Shown here in pieces: positions 20,542 through 31,262 of a DNA stretch of 64,000 nucleotides. Numbering within the stretch: position 1 is the first letter of the stretch; each line of letters begins with the position of its first letter. Under the pieces are notes generated by a model that saw nothing but the letters and a program-made list of their open reading frames with translations, was not told where the DNA came from and ran no database searches. Position numbers and translations under genes: made by a program. Origin of the DNA: Azospira oryzae (GTDB lineage Bacteria; Pseudomonadota; Gammaproteobacteria; Burkholderiales; Rhodocyclaceae); the NCBI RefSeq assembly GCF_004217225.1, contig NZ_SHKM01000001.1, forward strand, positions 1,836,137-1,900,136. The letters are read 5' to 3'.

Positions 20542-21276
20542 TCATTTCCCCGCGGCCGCCAGTCGCAGGGCGAAACCGTTGGGGTACCGCAAATCCACCA
20601 CCTGGGGCCGGGGCGTGCGCTCCGCCAGCACCGAGTGATAAATCTCGATGAAACGTGACAGACGCTGGCCCACCGGCGCCTTGGGCTGTTCCCGCCCCAG
20701 CTCCAGCACCATGCCGTCGTCCAGCTTCAGCTGCCAGGCCAGCCGGGGCGACAGCACCAGCTGCAGCGGCTGCCGCCCGGTGGGCTGCAACTGCCGGGAA
20801 AACTCGTCGAAACGGCGCAGCACGTCCGGAGCCGTGCCAATGGGGCCGTTCAGCTGGGGCAGCCCCTCCCCCCGGGACTGGGGCAGGCTGGCGGCGAACA
20901 CTTCGCCGTAGGTATTCACCAGCTGGCCGCTGCCCTCGCCCCAGCGCGCCGCCGGACGATGCTCCTCGACCCGCACTTCCAGGCGGGAAGGCCAGGCCCG
21001 GCGCACCTCCGCCTTGCGCACCCAGGGCAGCTTTTCCAGGGCGGTACGCAGGGCATCCAGATTGACGCTGAAGAAATTGCCCCGCACCAGGCCGGACAGG
21101 GCCCGCTCCACTTCGCCCCGCTGCACTTCGCGCAATTCCTGGGCGAACACCACTTCCTTGAGGGGGAACAGGGGCAGGCGGGCGGCGCCCAGGCCCAACG
21201 CCACGAGCAAAGCCGCCGCGCCCGCTGCAAGCAGCAGGTCGGCTACGGCCGTCATGAGCTGGGGCTTGTGCCACAT
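20542..21276 (-). CDS. ftsQ: Cell-division protein FtsQ
   Basis: A 244-residue bitopic inner-membrane protein linking early and late divisome parts. A single membrane segment (about 9-31, LMTAVADLLLAAGAAALLVALGL) is followed by a POTRA domain (FPLKEVVFAQELREVQRGEVERAL...NFFSVNLDALRTALEKLPWVRKAEVRRAWPSRLEVRVEEHRP) and the FtsQ beta domain with LSPRLAWQLKLDDG and LELGRE. It follows ddlB by 15 bases. Confidence 0.95.
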   Translation of the reverse strand: MWHKPQLMTAVADLLLAAGAAALLVALGLGAARLPLFPLKEVVFAQELREVQRGEVERALSGLVRGNFFSVNLDALRTALEKLPWVRKAEVRRAWPSRLEVRVEEHRPAARWGEGSGQLVNTYGEVFAASLPQSRGEGLPQLNGPIGTAPDVLRRFDEFSRQLQPTGRQPLQLVLSPRLAWQLKLDDGMVLELGREQPKAPVGQRLSRFIEIYHSVLAERTPRPQVVDLRYPNGFALRLAAAGK

Positions 21277-21291
21277 GTCGCCTCGCTGTCC

Positions 21292-22212
21292 TTAGCCCAG
21301 GGTGGCGAGGGCCAGGACCCTCAGCACCAGCTGTTCGTAATCCATGCCCGCCACCCGGGCCGCCATGGGCACCAGGGAGTGGTCGGTCATACCGGGGGAG
21401 GTATTCACCTCCAGGTAGTAGTGGTTGCCGGCCTCGTCCATGAGGAAGTCCACCCGGCCCCAGCCGCGGCCGCCGATGGCTCGGAAGGCTTTCAAGGCGC
21501 CGGCCTGGATCTCGGCCTCCTTCTCGGCGGAAAGGCCGCAGGGGCACAGGTAGCGGGTGTCGTCCCGCAGGTACTTGGCTTCGTAGTCGTAGAACTCGTT
21601 GGCCGGCTCGATCTTGATGATGGGCAGGGCCCGCATGTCGTCGCCCTGGCCGATGATGGCCACGGTGTATTCGCCGCCGGTAATGCCCTGCTCCACCAGC
21701 ACCAATTTGTCGTGCTCGGCGGCGGCGGCGTAGGCGGCCTGCAGGCCGCCCTCGGTCTTGACCTTGGAAATGCCGATGGAGGAGCCCTCGCAGGCCGGCT
21801 TGACGAACAGGGGCAGGCCCAGCTCCTCTTCCACCTCGGCGAAATCGCTGTGTTCGTTCACCAGGGCATAGGCCGGCACCGGCAGGCCCACGGCCTGCCA
21901 CATCAGCTTGGTGCGCCACTTGTCCATGCCCAGGGCGGAGGCCAGGACGCCGCTGCCGGTATAGGGGATGCCCATCAGTTCCAGGGCGCCCTGGATGGTG
22001 CCGTCTTCGCCGAAGCGGCCGTGCAGGGCGATGAAGGCCCGGTCGAAGCCCTTCAGCTCGTCCAGGGAACGTTCCGCCGGATCGAAGGCGTGGGCGTCCA
22101 CGCCCTGGTGCTGCAGGGCAGCCAGCACGCGGGAGCCGCTGTTGAGGGAAACGGCCCGCTCGGCAGACTTGCCGCCGAAGAGAACCGCCACTTTGCCGAA
22201 ATCCTTGTTCAT
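21292..22212 (-). CDS. ddlB: D-alanine--D-alanine ligase
   Basis: The 306-residue ATP-grasp enzyme makes D-Ala-D-Ala for the peptidoglycan stem. I chose the ATG at 22212 ([23 protein letters not shown]) because GAGAAAG lies just upstream; a GTG five codons earlier is possible. Motifs are the serine in [56 protein letters not shown] and the metal site [26 protein letters not shown]. Part of the coupled murG-murC-ddlB-ftsQ string. Confidence 0.97.
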   Translation of the reverse strand: MNKDFGKVAVLFGGKSAERAVSLNSGSRVLAALQHQGVDAHAFDPAERSLDELKGFDRAFIALHGRFGEDGTIQGALELMGIPYTGSGVLASALGMDKWRTKLMWQAVGLPVPAYALVNEHSDFAEVEEELGLPLFVKPACEGSSIGISKVKTEGGLQAAYAAAAEHDKLVLVEQGITGGEYTVAIIGQGDDMRALPIIKIEPANEFYDYEAKYLRDDTRYLCPCGLSAEKEAEIQAGALKAFRAIGGRGWGRVDFLMDEAGNHYYLEVNTSPGMTDHSLVPMAARVAGMDYEQLVLRVLALATLG

Positions 22213-22231
22213 TGCTTTCTCACACACTCAC

Positions 22232-23635
22232 TTACTTGGCCGCCGGCTGGGCGGCTAATTTGGCCGGGATGCCGCCGATGGAACCGGCACCCATGGTCAG
22301 CACCACATCGCCGTCCCGGACGCAATCCAGAATGGTCTGCTGCATGGCGGCGATGTCCTCCACGAACACCGGCTCCACCTTGCCGCCCACCCGCAGGGCC
22401 CGGGCCAGGGCCCGGCCGTCGGCGGCGACGATGGGTTGCTCGCCGGCCGCATAGACGTCGGCCAGGAGCAGGGTGTCCACGGTGGACAGCACTTTCACGA
22501 AATCTTCGAAGCAGTCCCGGGTGCGGCTGTAGCGGTGGGGCTGGAAGGCCAGCACCAGGCGGCGCCCGGGGAAGGCGCCGCGAGCGGCGGCCAGGGTGGC
22601 GGCCATTTCCACCGGATGGTGGCCGTAGTCGTCCACCAGGGTGAAGCTGCCGCCGGTCGGGCAGGCCACTTCGCCGTAACGCTGGAAGCGCCGGCCGACG
22701 CCCTTGAATTCGGCCAGGGCGGTGACGATGGCTTCGTCAGCCACGCCCACCTCGGTGGCCACGGCAATGGCGGCCAGGGCGTTGAGCACGTAGTGGCGGC
22801 CCGGCAGGTTGAGGGTGATGGACAGGCGGGTGGTGCTGCCATTGACCCGCACCGCGTCGAACTTCATCTGGCCGCCGGCCTCGACGATGTTCTCGGCGTA
22901 GACGTTGCAGGTGGCCGGGTCCAGGCCGTAGCGGATCACCTGCTTGGGCACCTGGGGCAGGATCTCCCGCACATTGGGGTCATCCACGCACAGCACCGCC
23001 ACGCCGTAGAAGGGCAGGCGGTTGAGGAAATCGACGAAGGCGCCCTTGAGCCGGCCGAAGTCGTGGCCGTAGGTTTCCATGTGGTCGGCGTCGATGTTGG
23101 TGACGATGGAAATCACCGGGGACAGCAGCAGGAAGGAGGCATCGGATTCGTCCGCCTCGGCCACCAGGAAATCGCCGGAGCCCAGGCGGGCATTGGCGCC
23201 GGCCGCATTGAGACGACCGCCGATGACGAAGGTGGGGTCCAGGCCGCCTTCCGCCAGGATGGAGGCCACCAGGCTGGTGGTGGTGGTCTTGCCGTGGGTG
23301 CCGGCGACGGCGATACCCTGCTTCAGGCGCATCAGCTCGGCCAGCATCTGGGCCCGGGGCACCACCGGGATGTGGGCCTCCCGGGCCGCCACCACTTCCG
23401 GGTTGTCGGCCTTGACGGCGGTGGAGACCACCACGGCATCGGCACCGGCGATATTGGCCGCATCGTGGCCCTTGATGACCGTGGCGCCCTGGGCGGTGAG
23501 GCGGGCCGTGGCGGCGTTCTCGCCCAGGTCGGAGCCGGACACCTGGTAGCCAAGATTGAGCATGACCTCGGCGATGCCGCTCATGCCCGAGCCGCCGATG
23601 CCGACGAAATGCAGATGTTTGATCTTGTGTTTCAT
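22232..23635 (-). CDS. murC: UDP-N-acetylmuramate--L-alanine ligase
   Basis: The 467-residue Mur ligase adds L-Ala to UDP-MurNAc. The start ([25 protein letters not shown]) gives the family N-terminus and overlaps the murG stop by four bases. The ATP loop is [16 protein letters not shown], with the Mur-ligase carbamoyl-lysine region and [15 protein letters not shown] and [10 protein letters not shown] in the C-terminal domain. All domains are intact. Confidence 0.97.
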   Translation of the reverse strand: MKHKIKHLHFVGIGGSGMSGIAEVMLNLGYQVSGSDLGENAATARLTAQGATVIKGHDAANIAGADAVVVSTAVKADNPEVVAAREAHIPVVPRAQMLAELMRLKQGIAVAGTHGKTTTTSLVASILAEGGLDPTFVIGGRLNAAGANARLGSGDFLVAEADESDASFLLLSPVISIVTNIDADHMETYGHDFGRLKGAFVDFLNRLPFYGVAVLCVDDPNVREILPQVPKQVIRYGLDPATCNVYAENIVEAGGQMKFDAVRVNGSTTRLSITLNLPGRHYVLNALAAIAVATEVGVADEAIVTALAEFKGVGRRFQRYGEVACPTGGSFTLVDDYGHHPVEMAATLAAARGAFPGRRLVLAFQPHRYSRTRDCFEDFVKVLSTVDTLLLADVYAAGEQPIVAADGRALARALRVGGKVEPVFVEDIAAMQQTILDCVRDGDVVLTMGAGSIGGIPAKLAAQPAAK

Positions 23636-24699
23636 TCTTTGCTCGCAGCTTCCATGCATGCCTTGGCCACCATGGCCGTGGCATTGGGCTTGGCCAGCTC
23701 CCGCGCCTTCTCGCCCATCTGGGCCAGCTGGCTGCGGGGCATTTCCTTGAGGAGCGCCAGGCGCTCCGGCGTCAGTTCGTTCTGGGACAGGAGGATGGCG
23801 CCCCCCACCTGGGTCAGGAATTCGGCATTGCCGGTCTGGTGGTCGTCCACCGCATGGGGATAGGGCACCAGGATGGCCGGCACGCCGGCGGCGGCCAACT
23901 CGGCCACGGTGAGGGCGCCGGCGCGGCAGATCACCAGATCGGCCCATTCGTAGGCGCCGGCCATGTCGTCGATGAAAGGCACGCAGTGGGCGGCGACGCC
24001 GGCGGCGTCGTAGCCGGCCTTGAGGGCGTCGATCATCTTCTCTCCGGCCTGGTGCACCACCTGGGGCCGCTCGGCCTCGTCGAACAGGGCCAGGGCCTTG
24101 GGTACCGTGTCGTTGAGGGCCTGGGCGCCCAGGCTGCCGCCCACCACCAGCAGGTGCAGGTTGCCTTCCCGGCCTTCGTAGCGCTTCAGGGGATCGCCCA
24201 GGGCGGCGATTTCCGGACGCACCGGGTTGCCCACCCACTCCCCGTTCTTCATCACGTCGGGGAAGCCGGTGACCACCCGGTCGGCGACGCCGGCCAGGAC
24301 CTTGTTGGCCAGGCCGGCGACGGAATTCTGTTCATGCACCACCAGGGGCTTGCCCAGCAGGACGGCCATCATGCCGCCGGGGAAGGTGATGTAGCCGCCC
24401 ATGCCCAGCACCACGTCGGGCTTGACCACGCGGATGGCGCGGAAGGCCTGCCAGAAGCCCCGCAGCAGATTGAGGGGCAGCAGCAGCTTGCGCAGCAGGC
24501 CCTTGCCGCGCAGGGCGCCGAACTTCACCGGCACCAGGGGGAAGCCGCGCTGGGGCACCAGCCGGGCTTCCATGCCCGCCGGATTGCCCATCCACACCAC
24601 GTTCCAGCCGGCCTCGTGCATGTAGTCGGCCACCGCCAGGGCGGGGAAGATGTGGCCACCGGTGCCGCCGGCCATGACCAGCAGGGTCTTCTGGCTCAT
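23632..24699 (-). CDS. murG: UDP-GlcNAc--lipid I N-acetylglucosaminyltransferase
   Basis: The 355-residue GT28 glycosyltransferase converts lipid I to lipid II on the cytoplasmic membrane face. The start [25 protein letters not shown] follows GGAGG and carries the first glycine-rich loop. Also present: [40 protein letters not shown] and [35 protein letters not shown], which bind UDP-GlcNAc. It overlaps ftsW and murC by four bases each. Confidence 0.98.
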   Translation of the reverse strand: MSQKTLLVMAGGTGGHIFPALAVADYMHEAGWNVVWMGNPAGMEARLVPQRGFPLVPVKFGALRGKGLLRKLLLPLNLLRGFWQAFRAIRVVKPDVVLGMGGYITFPGGMMAVLLGKPLVVHEQNSVAGLANKVLAGVADRVVTGFPDVMKNGEWVGNPVRPEIAALGDPLKRYEGREGNLHLLVVGGSLGAQALNDTVPKALALFDEAERPQVVHQAGEKMIDALKAGYDAAGVAAHCVPFIDDMAGAYEWADLVICRAGALTVAELAAAGVPAILVPYPHAVDDHQTGNAEFLTQVGGAILLSQNELTPERLALLKEMPRSQLAQMGEKARELAKPNATAMVAKACMEAASKE

Positions 24700-25862
24700 A
24701 CCTTGCCTCCCCGCATCAGTTGTCGATTCTCCCAGTCCACCCGCAGCAGGATGGCCAGGGCCACGCAGTTGGCCACGACGCCGGAGCCGCCGAAGCTCAT
24801 CAGGGGCAGGGTCAGGCCCTTGGTGGGCAGCAGGCCCATGTTCACTCCCATGTTGATGAAGGACTGCACCCCCATCCAGATGCCGATGCCCATGGCCACC
24901 AGGGCCGGGTAGAGGCGCTCCAGGGCCACCGCCTGGCGGCCGATGGCAAAGGCCCGCTGCACCAGCAGGGCGAACAGGCCCACCACCACCAGGACGCCGA
25001 CGAAGCCCAGTTCCTCGGCGATGACAGCGAGGAGGAAGTCGGTGTGGGCTTCGGGCAGGTAGAACAGTTTTTCCACGCTGCCGCCGAGGCCGACGCCGAA
25101 CAGCTCGCCGCGGCCGAAGGCAATCAGGGCGTGGGACAGCTGGTAGCCCTTGCCGAAGGCGTCGGACCAGGGGTCCATGAAGCCGAAGAGACGGTCGCGC
25201 CGGTAGGGGGAGACGATGATGAGGATGGCGAAGGCGGCCAGCAGCACCACAAACAGCACGGCGAAGAGCCGGGCCCGCATGCCGCCGAGGAAGAGGATGC
25301 CGATGGCGATGCTGATGATGACGACGAAGGCGCCGAAGTCCGGCTCCTTCAGCAGCAGGCCGCCGATCACCACCATGGCGCCGGCCATGGGCAGGAAGGC
25401 CTTCTTCAGGTCGTGCATGTGGGGCATCTTGCGCACCGTGTAGTCGGCGGCGTAGAGCACGGCGAACAGCTTCATCAGCTCGGACGGCTGCAAGTTGGCG
25501 AAGCCCAGGGGCAGCCAGCGGCGGGCGCCGTTCACGTCCCGGCCGATGCCCGGGATCAGCACCACGGCCAGCAGCACGGCACCGGCCAGGAACAGCCAGG
25601 GCGCCAGTTCCTGCCACACCTTGACCGGCACCTGGAAGGCCACGGCAGCAGCCACCATGGCAACGCAGAGGAATACGCCGTGGCGGATGAGGAAATAGGC
25701 CGGCTGGTAGCCGAAGGCCTTGCTGCCCTCGGCGGTGGCGATGGAGGAGGAATAGACCATCACCAGCCCCAGGGCCAGCAGGCCGAGGACGGACCAGAGC
25801 AGGAGCATGTCCACTTCCGTGGGCTCCTGGCGCGGCTGATTGAGAGCCTGGACCATGCTCAT
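24696..25862 (-). CDS. ftsW: Peptidoglycan glycosyltransferase FtsW
   Basis: The 388-residue SEDS-family polymerase works with FtsI to build septal peptidoglycan from lipid II. It has about ten membrane segments, beginning at [34 protein letters not shown] markers are [17 protein letters not shown], the large periplasmic loop with [48 protein letters not shown] (including the catalytic-type Asp), and [16 protein letters not shown]. The start overlaps the murD stop. Confidence 0.97.
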   Translation of the reverse strand: MSMVQALNQPRQEPTEVDMLLLWSVLGLLALGLVMVYSSSIATAEGSKAFGYQPAYFLIRHGVFLCVAMVAAAVAFQVPVKVWQELAPWLFLAGAVLLAVVLIPGIGRDVNGARRWLPLGFANLQPSELMKLFAVLYAADYTVRKMPHMHDLKKAFLPMAGAMVVIGGLLLKEPDFGAFVVIISIAIGILFLGGMRARLFAVLFVVLLAAFAILIIVSPYRRDRLFGFMDPWSDAFGKGYQLSHALIAFGRGELFGVGLGGSVEKLFYLPEAHTDFLLAVIAEELGFVGVLVVVGLFALLVQRAFAIGRQAVALERLYPALVAMGIGIWMGVQSFINMGVNMGLLPTKGLTLPLMSFGGSGVVANCVALAILLRVDWENRQLMRGGKV

Positions 25863-27217
25863 GCCCGGCCCTCCAGCTGCTGCACCGCGTCGATGAAGGC
25901 CTGGGCGCGGTGGGCGTAGTTCTTGTACATGTCCAGGCTGGCGCAGGCCGGGGACAGCAGCACTGCGTCGCCGGCCTTGGCCTGGGCGGCCAGCCAGGCG
26001 ACGGCGGCGGCCATGTCGGCGAAGGACTCGGTGGGCAGGCCGCAGCCGGCGATGGCCTGGCCGATGGCCGGGCCGTCCTTGCCGATCAGGGCCACGGCAC
26101 GGCCGTGCTGCTGCAGGGCGGCCTTGAGGGGCGAGAAGTCCTGACCCTTGCCGTCGCCGCCGAGGACGATGGCCAGGGGCCGGCCCAGGCCCTCGATGGC
26201 GGCCAGGGTGGCGCCCACATTGGTGCCCTTGGAGTCGTCGTAGTAATCGACGGCGCCGATGCGGGCCACGTGTTCCACCCGGTGGGGCAGGCCCTTGAAG
26301 GCCTTGAGGGCGGGCAGCATGGCGGCGGGAGCGACGCCCACCGCCTCCAGCAGGGCCAGGGCGGCCATGGCATTGGCGGCGTTGTGCAGGCCGGTCAGCT
26401 GCATCTCGGCCAGGGCCAGCAGCTTGTCGTTGCCGCGCATCAAGCAGCCGTCGGCAATACCGTAATCCATAGCCCGGCCCGGCTGGTCCAGGCCGAAGGT
26501 GACGAAATTGCGGCCGCAGCGGCCCAGGCCCAGGCTGCGGTCGTCGTCCCGGTTGAGGATCATGGCGCCCTTGCCCTGGAAGATGCGGGCCTTGGCCTCG
26601 GTGTAGCGGTCCATGGAGCCGGCGTAGCGGTCCAGGTGGTCTTCCGAGACGTTGAGCACGGTGGCGGCGTCGGCGTTGAGGCTGTGGGTGGTTTCCAGCT
26701 GGAAGCTGGACAGTTCCAGCACCCACAGCTGCGGCAGGTCGTTGCCGTCGAGGGCGTCCATCAGGGCGTCCAGGGCGGCGGGGGATATGTTGCCGGCAAC
26801 CCGGGTTTTAAGGCCGGCGGCGGCACCGAGGGCGCCGGTAAGGGCCGTGGTGGTGGTCTTGCCGTTGCTGCCGGTGATGGCGATGACCTTGGCGGCGGGG
26901 CTGTAGCGGCCCAGGGCCCAGGCAAAGAGTTCGATTTCGGAAACCAGGGGCGCGGCGCCGGCCACGGCGCTCACCTGCTCCACCGGCACCCCCGGGGAGA
27001 TGGCGATGAAATCTGCCCCGGAGAAGGTACCAGCCTGGAACGGGCCGGTGACAAGCTCCGCAGACGGCACGGCGCTGCGGAAGGCGTCCGCATTGGGCGG
27101 CAGGGCACGGCTGTCGGCGACGCGCACCCGCGCGCCTTCCCGGGCCAGCCATTTGGCCATGGCCAGGCCGGACTCGCCGAGTCCCACTACCACCGCCTGT
27201 TTGCCTTGGACGTTCAT
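25859..27217 (-). CDS. murD: UDP-N-acetylmuramoyl-L-alanine--D-glutamate ligase
   Basis: The 452-residue Mur ligase adds D-Glu to the stem peptide. Evidence: the Rossmann-like start [19 protein letters not shown], the ATP loop [67 protein letters not shown] and [22 protein letters not shown]. The last motif is typical of MurD. It lies 30 bases after mraY. Confidence 0.97.
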   Translation of the reverse strand: MNVQGKQAVVVGLGESGLAMAKWLAREGARVRVADSRALPPNADAFRSAVPSAELVTGPFQAGTFSGADFIAISPGVPVEQVSAVAGAAPLVSEIELFAWALGRYSPAAKVIAITGSNGKTTTTALTGALGAAAGLKTRVAGNISPAALDALMDALDGNDLPQLWVLELSSFQLETTHSLNADAATVLNVSEDHLDRYAGSMDRYTEAKARIFQGKGAMILNRDDDRSLGLGRCGRNFVTFGLDQPGRAMDYGIADGCLMRGNDKLLALAEMQLTGLHNAANAMAALALLEAVGVAPAAMLPALKAFKGLPHRVEHVARIGAVDYYDDSKGTNVGATLAAIEGLGRPLAIVLGGDGKGQDFSPLKAALQQHGRAVALIGKDGPAIGQAIAGCGLPTESFADMAAAVAWLAAQAKAGDAVLLSPACASLDMYKNYAHRAQAFIDAVQQLEGRA

Positions 27218-27247
27218 TTCGTTCTATTGCCTTCGCTTAACGCAGTT

Positions 27248-28351
27248 TCAACGCAGCTTCAGAGTGGAGAGGCCGAACAGCACCAGCATGATGGTGATGA
27301 TCCAGAAGCGGACCACCACCTGGGTTTCCTTCCAGCCCTTCTGTTCGAAGTGGTGATGCAGGGGCGCCATCAGCAGGATGCGTCGCCCCTCGCCGTAGCG
27401 TTTCTTGGTGTATTTGAACCAGCTCACCTGCAGCATCACCGACAGGGTTTCGACGACGAAGACGCCGCCCATGATCAGCAGCACGATTTCCTGGCGCACG
27501 ATCACCGCCACGGTGCCCAGGGCTGCGCCCAGGGCCAGGGCGCCCACGTCGCCCATGAACACCTCGGCCGGATAGGCGTTGAACCACAGGAAGCCCAGGC
27601 CGGCGCCGCACAGGGCGCCGAGGAACACGGCCAGCTCGCCGGCACCCGGCACATAGGGCAGGAACAGGTACTTGGCGTAGCCGGCGTGGCCGGCGACATA
27701 GGCGAACACCGCCAGGGCCGCCGCCACCATGACGGTGGGCATGATGGCCAGGCCGTCCAGGCCGTCGGTGAGGTTCACCGCGTTGGAGGTGCCGACGATG
27801 ACGAAGTAGGTCAGGGTGATGAAGCCGATCACACCCAGGGGATAGGAGAAGGCCTTGAAGAAGGGAATGATCACTTCGGTCTGGGCCGGGCCGGTGGCGG
27901 AAAGCCCCAGATAGACGGCGGCGGCCAGGCCGAAGACGGACTGCCAGAAGAACTTCCAGCGGGAAGCCAGGCCGTTGGGGTCCCGGTACACCACCTTCTT
28001 CCAGTCGTCGTACCAGCCCACGGCGCCGAAGCCCAGGGTCACCACCAGCACCACCCAGACGTAGCGGTTGGAGAGGTCGCCCCAGAGCAGGGTGGTGATG
28101 CCGATGGCGATGAGGATGAGGACGCCGCCCATGGTGGGGGTGCCGGTCTTCACCAGATGGGTCTGGGGGCCGTCGGTGCGCACCGCCTGACCGATCTTCT
28201 TCGCCGCCAGCCAGCGGATGACGCCGGGACCGGCGACAAAGGAGATGAGCAGGGAGGTCATGGCGGCCAGCACCATGCGCAGGGTGATGTAGTTGAAGAC
28301 GTTGAAGGCCCGGATATCCTGGCCCAGCCATTGGGCGATCAGCAGCAGCAT
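27248..28351 (-). CDS. mraY: Phospho-MurNAc-pentapeptide translocase
   Basis: The 367-residue polytopic enzyme attaches phospho-MurNAc-pentapeptide to undecaprenyl phosphate, giving lipid I. About ten membrane segments are visible. Signatures include [20 protein letters not shown], the [16 protein letters not shown] stretch with catalytic aspartates, [18 protein letters not shown] and [25 protein letters not shown] at the C-terminus. The start overlaps the murF stop by one base (TGATG). Confidence 0.98.
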   Translation of the reverse strand: MLLLIAQWLGQDIRAFNVFNYITLRMVLAAMTSLLISFVAGPGVIRWLAAKKIGQAVRTDGPQTHLVKTGTPTMGGVLILIAIGITTLLWGDLSNRYVWVVLVVTLGFGAVGWYDDWKKVVYRDPNGLASRWKFFWQSVFGLAAAVYLGLSATGPAQTEVIIPFFKAFSYPLGVIGFITLTYFVIVGTSNAVNLTDGLDGLAIMPTVMVAAALAVFAYVAGHAGYAKYLFLPYVPGAGELAVFLGALCGAGLGFLWFNAYPAEVFMGDVGALALGAALGTVAVIVRQEIVLLIMGGVFVVETLSVMLQVSWFKYTKKRYGEGRRILLMAPLHHHFEQKGWKETQVVVRFWIITIMLVLFGLSTLKLR

Positions 28352-29760
28352 CAGCTGTTCTCCTTGGAATTTTGGTTGGCGGCCGGCGCCGTCAGGGCGT
28401 CCACCACCCGCTCCATCTTCATGAAGCGGGAGCCTTTCACCAGCACGGTGGTATCGCCGGTCAGTTCGGCCTGCACCGCCTGCACCAGGGCCTCGAGGTT
28501 CTTGTAGTGGTGGCCGCCGGCGCCGAAATTGCGCGCCGCCTGGGCCGCGGCCTCGCCCAGGCAGTGGAGCTGGTCCACGCCCTGGGACTTGGCGTAGCCG
28601 CCGATTTCGTCGTGATACTGGCCGCTCATGGCGCCGATCTCGCCCATGTCGCCCAGCACCAGAATCTTGCGGCCCACGGTGGCGGCCAGCACGTCGATGC
28701 CGGCCCGCACCGAATCCGGATTGGCGTTGTAGGTGTCGTCCAGGATGACGGCGCCGGCGGCGGCCGGCTTCTGCTGCAGGCGGCCCTTGACGCCACGGAA
28801 GGACTCCAGCCCGCCGACCACGGCCGCCAGGGAAATACCGCCGGCCAGGGCGGCGGCGGCGGCGGCCACGGCGTTGCGGGCGTTGTGCAGGCCGGGCACC
28901 CGCAGGCGGATGGCGGCATTGCCCTTGGGCGAGGTCAGGTCGATGCGGGTTTCCAGGCCGTGCAGCTGCACCTTGCCGCCCACGTCGGCGGGCTTGTCCA
29001 GGCCGAAGGTGACGACACGGCGACGCTCGTTCACACCCTTCCAGTAAGCGGCGAAGGCGTCGTCGGCGCTGACCAGGGCGACGCCACCGGGCTTCAGGCC
29101 GGCATAGATGGTGGCCTTTTCCTCGGCCACCTGCTGCAGGTCGCCCATGCCTTCCAGGTGGGCGCGCTGGGCGTTGGTCACCAGGGCCACGGTGGGCTGG
29201 GCCAGGCGGGTCAGGTAGCCGATCTCGCCCGGGTGGTTCATGCCCATCTCGATAACGCCGAAACGGTGGGTGGTGCGCAGCTTGAGCAGGGTCAGGGGCA
29301 GGCCGATGTCGTTGTTGAAGTTGCCCTGGGTCGCCAGAACCACCATGGCCGGATCGTAGCCATCCAGCACGGCCTGGGCCTGGAGGATGGAAGCGATCAT
29401 TTCCTTGGTGCTGGTCTTGCCGTTGGAACCGGTGACGGCGATCAGGGGCAGGGAGAACTTGGCCCGCCAGTAGCCGGCCAGGGCGCCCAGGGCGAGGCGG
29501 GTGTCGGCCACCGCCACCAGGGGCAGGCTGACCTTGCCCTGCAGCTGTTCCACCGTATCCACGGCCACCACGGCGGCGCAGGCGCCCCGCTCGCTGGCCT
29601 GGGCCAGGTATTCGTGGCCGTCGAAACGCTCGCCGCGCAGGGCGACGAACAGCTCACCGCGGCCGACGCTGCGGCTGTCGGTGGAAACGCCGCCGAACAG
29701 CACGTTGCTGCCGTAGGCGGTGCCGTTGGTGGCCCGGGCCACTTCGAATAGATCCATCAT
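28351..29760 (-). CDS. murF: UDP-MurNAc-tripeptide--D-Ala-D-Ala ligase
   Basis: The 469-residue Mur ligase adds D-Ala-D-Ala, made by DdlB. It begins with the MurE/F N-terminal domain ([32 protein letters not shown]), then the ATP loop [45 protein letters not shown] and [18 protein letters not shown]. The first of two adjacent ATGs (29760) overlaps the murE stop by four bases; the second (29757) is possible. Confidence 0.97.
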   Translation of the reverse strand: MMDLFEVARATNGTAYGSNVLFGGVSTDSRSVGRGELFVALRGERFDGHEYLAQASERGACAAVVAVDTVEQLQGKVSLPLVAVADTRLALGALAGYWRAKFSLPLIAVTGSNGKTSTKEMIASILQAQAVLDGYDPAMVVLATQGNFNNDIGLPLTLLKLRTTHRFGVIEMGMNHPGEIGYLTRLAQPTVALVTNAQRAHLEGMGDLQQVAEEKATIYAGLKPGGVALVSADDAFAAYWKGVNERRRVVTFGLDKPADVGGKVQLHGLETRIDLTSPKGNAAIRLRVPGLHNARNAVAAAAAALAGGISLAAVVGGLESFRGVKGRLQQKPAAAGAVILDDTYNANPDSVRAGIDVLAATVGRKILVLGDMGEIGAMSGQYHDEIGGYAKSQGVDQLHCLGEAAAQAARNFGAGGHHYKNLEALVQAVQAELTGDTTVLVKGSRFMKMERVVDALTAPAANQNSKENS

Positions 29761-31262
29761 GCTGCCATGCTCCCGGCGCGCTGTTGCAGGGCCCGCGCCA
29801 CGGCCTCGATGTCCGAATAGGGGCGCCGCACCAGGCCGGCGGCACCCATGATTTCCTGATAAGGCTCGTGGCCCTTGCCGGCCACCAGCACCACGTCGGC
29901 CACGTCCGCCCGCAGCACGGCGTGGGCTACAGCCACCTCCCGCTCCGCCTCCAGCGCCGCCTCCGGCGCTCCGGCGCGGATCTCGGCCAGGATCGCCAGA
30001 GGATCTTCGCTGCGCGGGTTGTCGCTGGTCAGCAGCACTTCATCGGCCAGGCGGGCGGCGACGCTGCCCATGAGGGGGCGCTTGCCCTTGTCCCGGTCGC
30101 CGCCGCAGCCGAAGACACAGTGCAGGCGGCCGCCCCGGGCCTGGGCCACTTCCCGCAGGGCGGTCAGGGCGTTTTCCAGGGCATCGGGGGAGTGGGCGTA
30201 ATCCACCACCACCAGGGGCAGGCCCTTGCCGCCAAAACGCTGCATGCGGCCGGCGGGCGGGGTCAGGCGGCACAGGCGCTGGCCCACCGTTTCCAGGGGC
30301 AGGCCCAGGGCCAGCAGGGCGCCGGCCACGGCCAGCAGGTTGGCCACGTTGTAGCGGCCCACCAGGCCGGTTTCCACCTCCACCCGGCCCTGGGGGGCGA
30401 TCAGGGTGAAGGCCAGGCCTTCGGCGCCATGGCGCAGGTTTTCGGCAGACAGCAGCCAGTCGGCCTCGGGCGCCTGGCGGCCTTCCAGGGTGTAGCCGAT
30501 GCGCAGGCTGGCGGTGGTCTGGGCCAACAGCTCCCGGCCGAAGGGATCGTCCAGGTTGATCACCGCCTCGTTCAGCTCGGGCCAGGCGAAGAGCCGCTCC
30601 TTGGCGGCGCCGTAGGCGGCCATGGTGCCGTGGTAGTCCAGGTGGTCCCGGGTCAGGTTGGTGAACACGGCGATGGAGAAGCGGGTACCGTGGCAGCGGC
30701 CCTGGTCGAGGCCGATGGAAGAGACTTCCATGGCGCAGGCGACGGCGCCGGCAGCCTTGTACTCGGCCAGCAGGCGGTGCAGGGCCAGGGCGTCGGGCGT
30801 GGTGTTGGCGGCTTCGCCCAGGGCGTCGGGAAAGCCGTTGCCGAGGGTGCCGATGACGGCGCAGGGGCGGCCGGCGCCGCCCAGGGCCTGGGCGATCCAC
30901 TGGCTGCAGGTGGTCTTGCCGTTGGTGCCGGTGACGCCCACCAGGGCCAGCTGCTCCGAAGGCCGGCCATAGACCAGGTTGGCCAGATGGCCGGCAAAGG
31001 ACTGCAGGTTGTCCACGCCCAGCTGGGGCACGGCGGCCCAGGCGGGATTCCAGGCAAAATCCCGGGCTTCCCAGAAGACGCCGGCAGCGCCCTTCTCCAG
31101 GGCGGCGGGGATGAAGCTGCGGCCGTCGGCGGCATGGCCGGGATAGGCAACGAAGACGTCGCCGGGCTGCACCCGGCGGCTGTCGTTCTCCAGCCGGGTG
31201 ACGGCGACGCCCTGGGCGCGCAGCTGGTCGAGAAGGGCCTGGGCCACGATGGCGCCGCTCAC
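29757..31262 (-). CDS. murE: UDP-MurNAc-L-Ala-D-Glu--meso-diaminopimelate ligase
   Basis: The 501-residue Mur ligase adds the third stem residue. The start is the GTG at 31262, which overlaps the ftsI stop by four bases (GTGA); upstream frame is inside ftsI. The ATP loop is GVTGTNGKTTCSQWIAQAL. The DNPRSEDP motif marks specificity for meso-diaminopimelate rather than lysine, fitting a Gram-negative cell wall. VDYAHSPDALENAL and GKGHEPYQEI are also typical. Confidence 0.97.
   Translation of the reverse strand: MSGAIVAQALLDQLRAQGVAVTRLENDSRRVQPGDVFVAYPGHAADGRSFIPAALEKGAAGVFWEARDFAWNPAWAAVPQLGVDNLQSFAGHLANLVYGRPSEQLALVGVTGTNGKTTCSQWIAQALGGAGRPCAVIGTLGNGFPDALGEAANTTPDALALHRLLAEYKAAGAVACAMEVSSIGLDQGRCHGTRFSIAVFTNLTRDHLDYHGTMAAYGAAKERLFAWPELNEAVINLDDPFGRELLAQTTASLRIGYTLEGRQAPEADWLLSAENLRHGAEGLAFTLIAPQGRVEVETGLVGRYNVANLLAVAGALLALGLPLETVGQRLCRLTPPAGRMQRFGGKGLPLVVVDYAHSPDALENALTALREVAQARGGRLHCVFGCGGDRDKGKRPLMGSVAARLADEVLLTSDNPRSEDPLAILAEIRAGAPEAALEAEREVAVAHAVLRADVADVVLVAGKGHEPYQEIMGAAGLVRRPYSDIEAVARALQQRAGSMAA

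Noticed and set aside
25910-28507. 865-codon plus-strand open frame opposite murD and mraY
   Set aside because: It is the antisense shadow of high-GC genes; composition is His/Gly/Gln-rich with no motif, while the minus strand encodes intact MurD and MraY.
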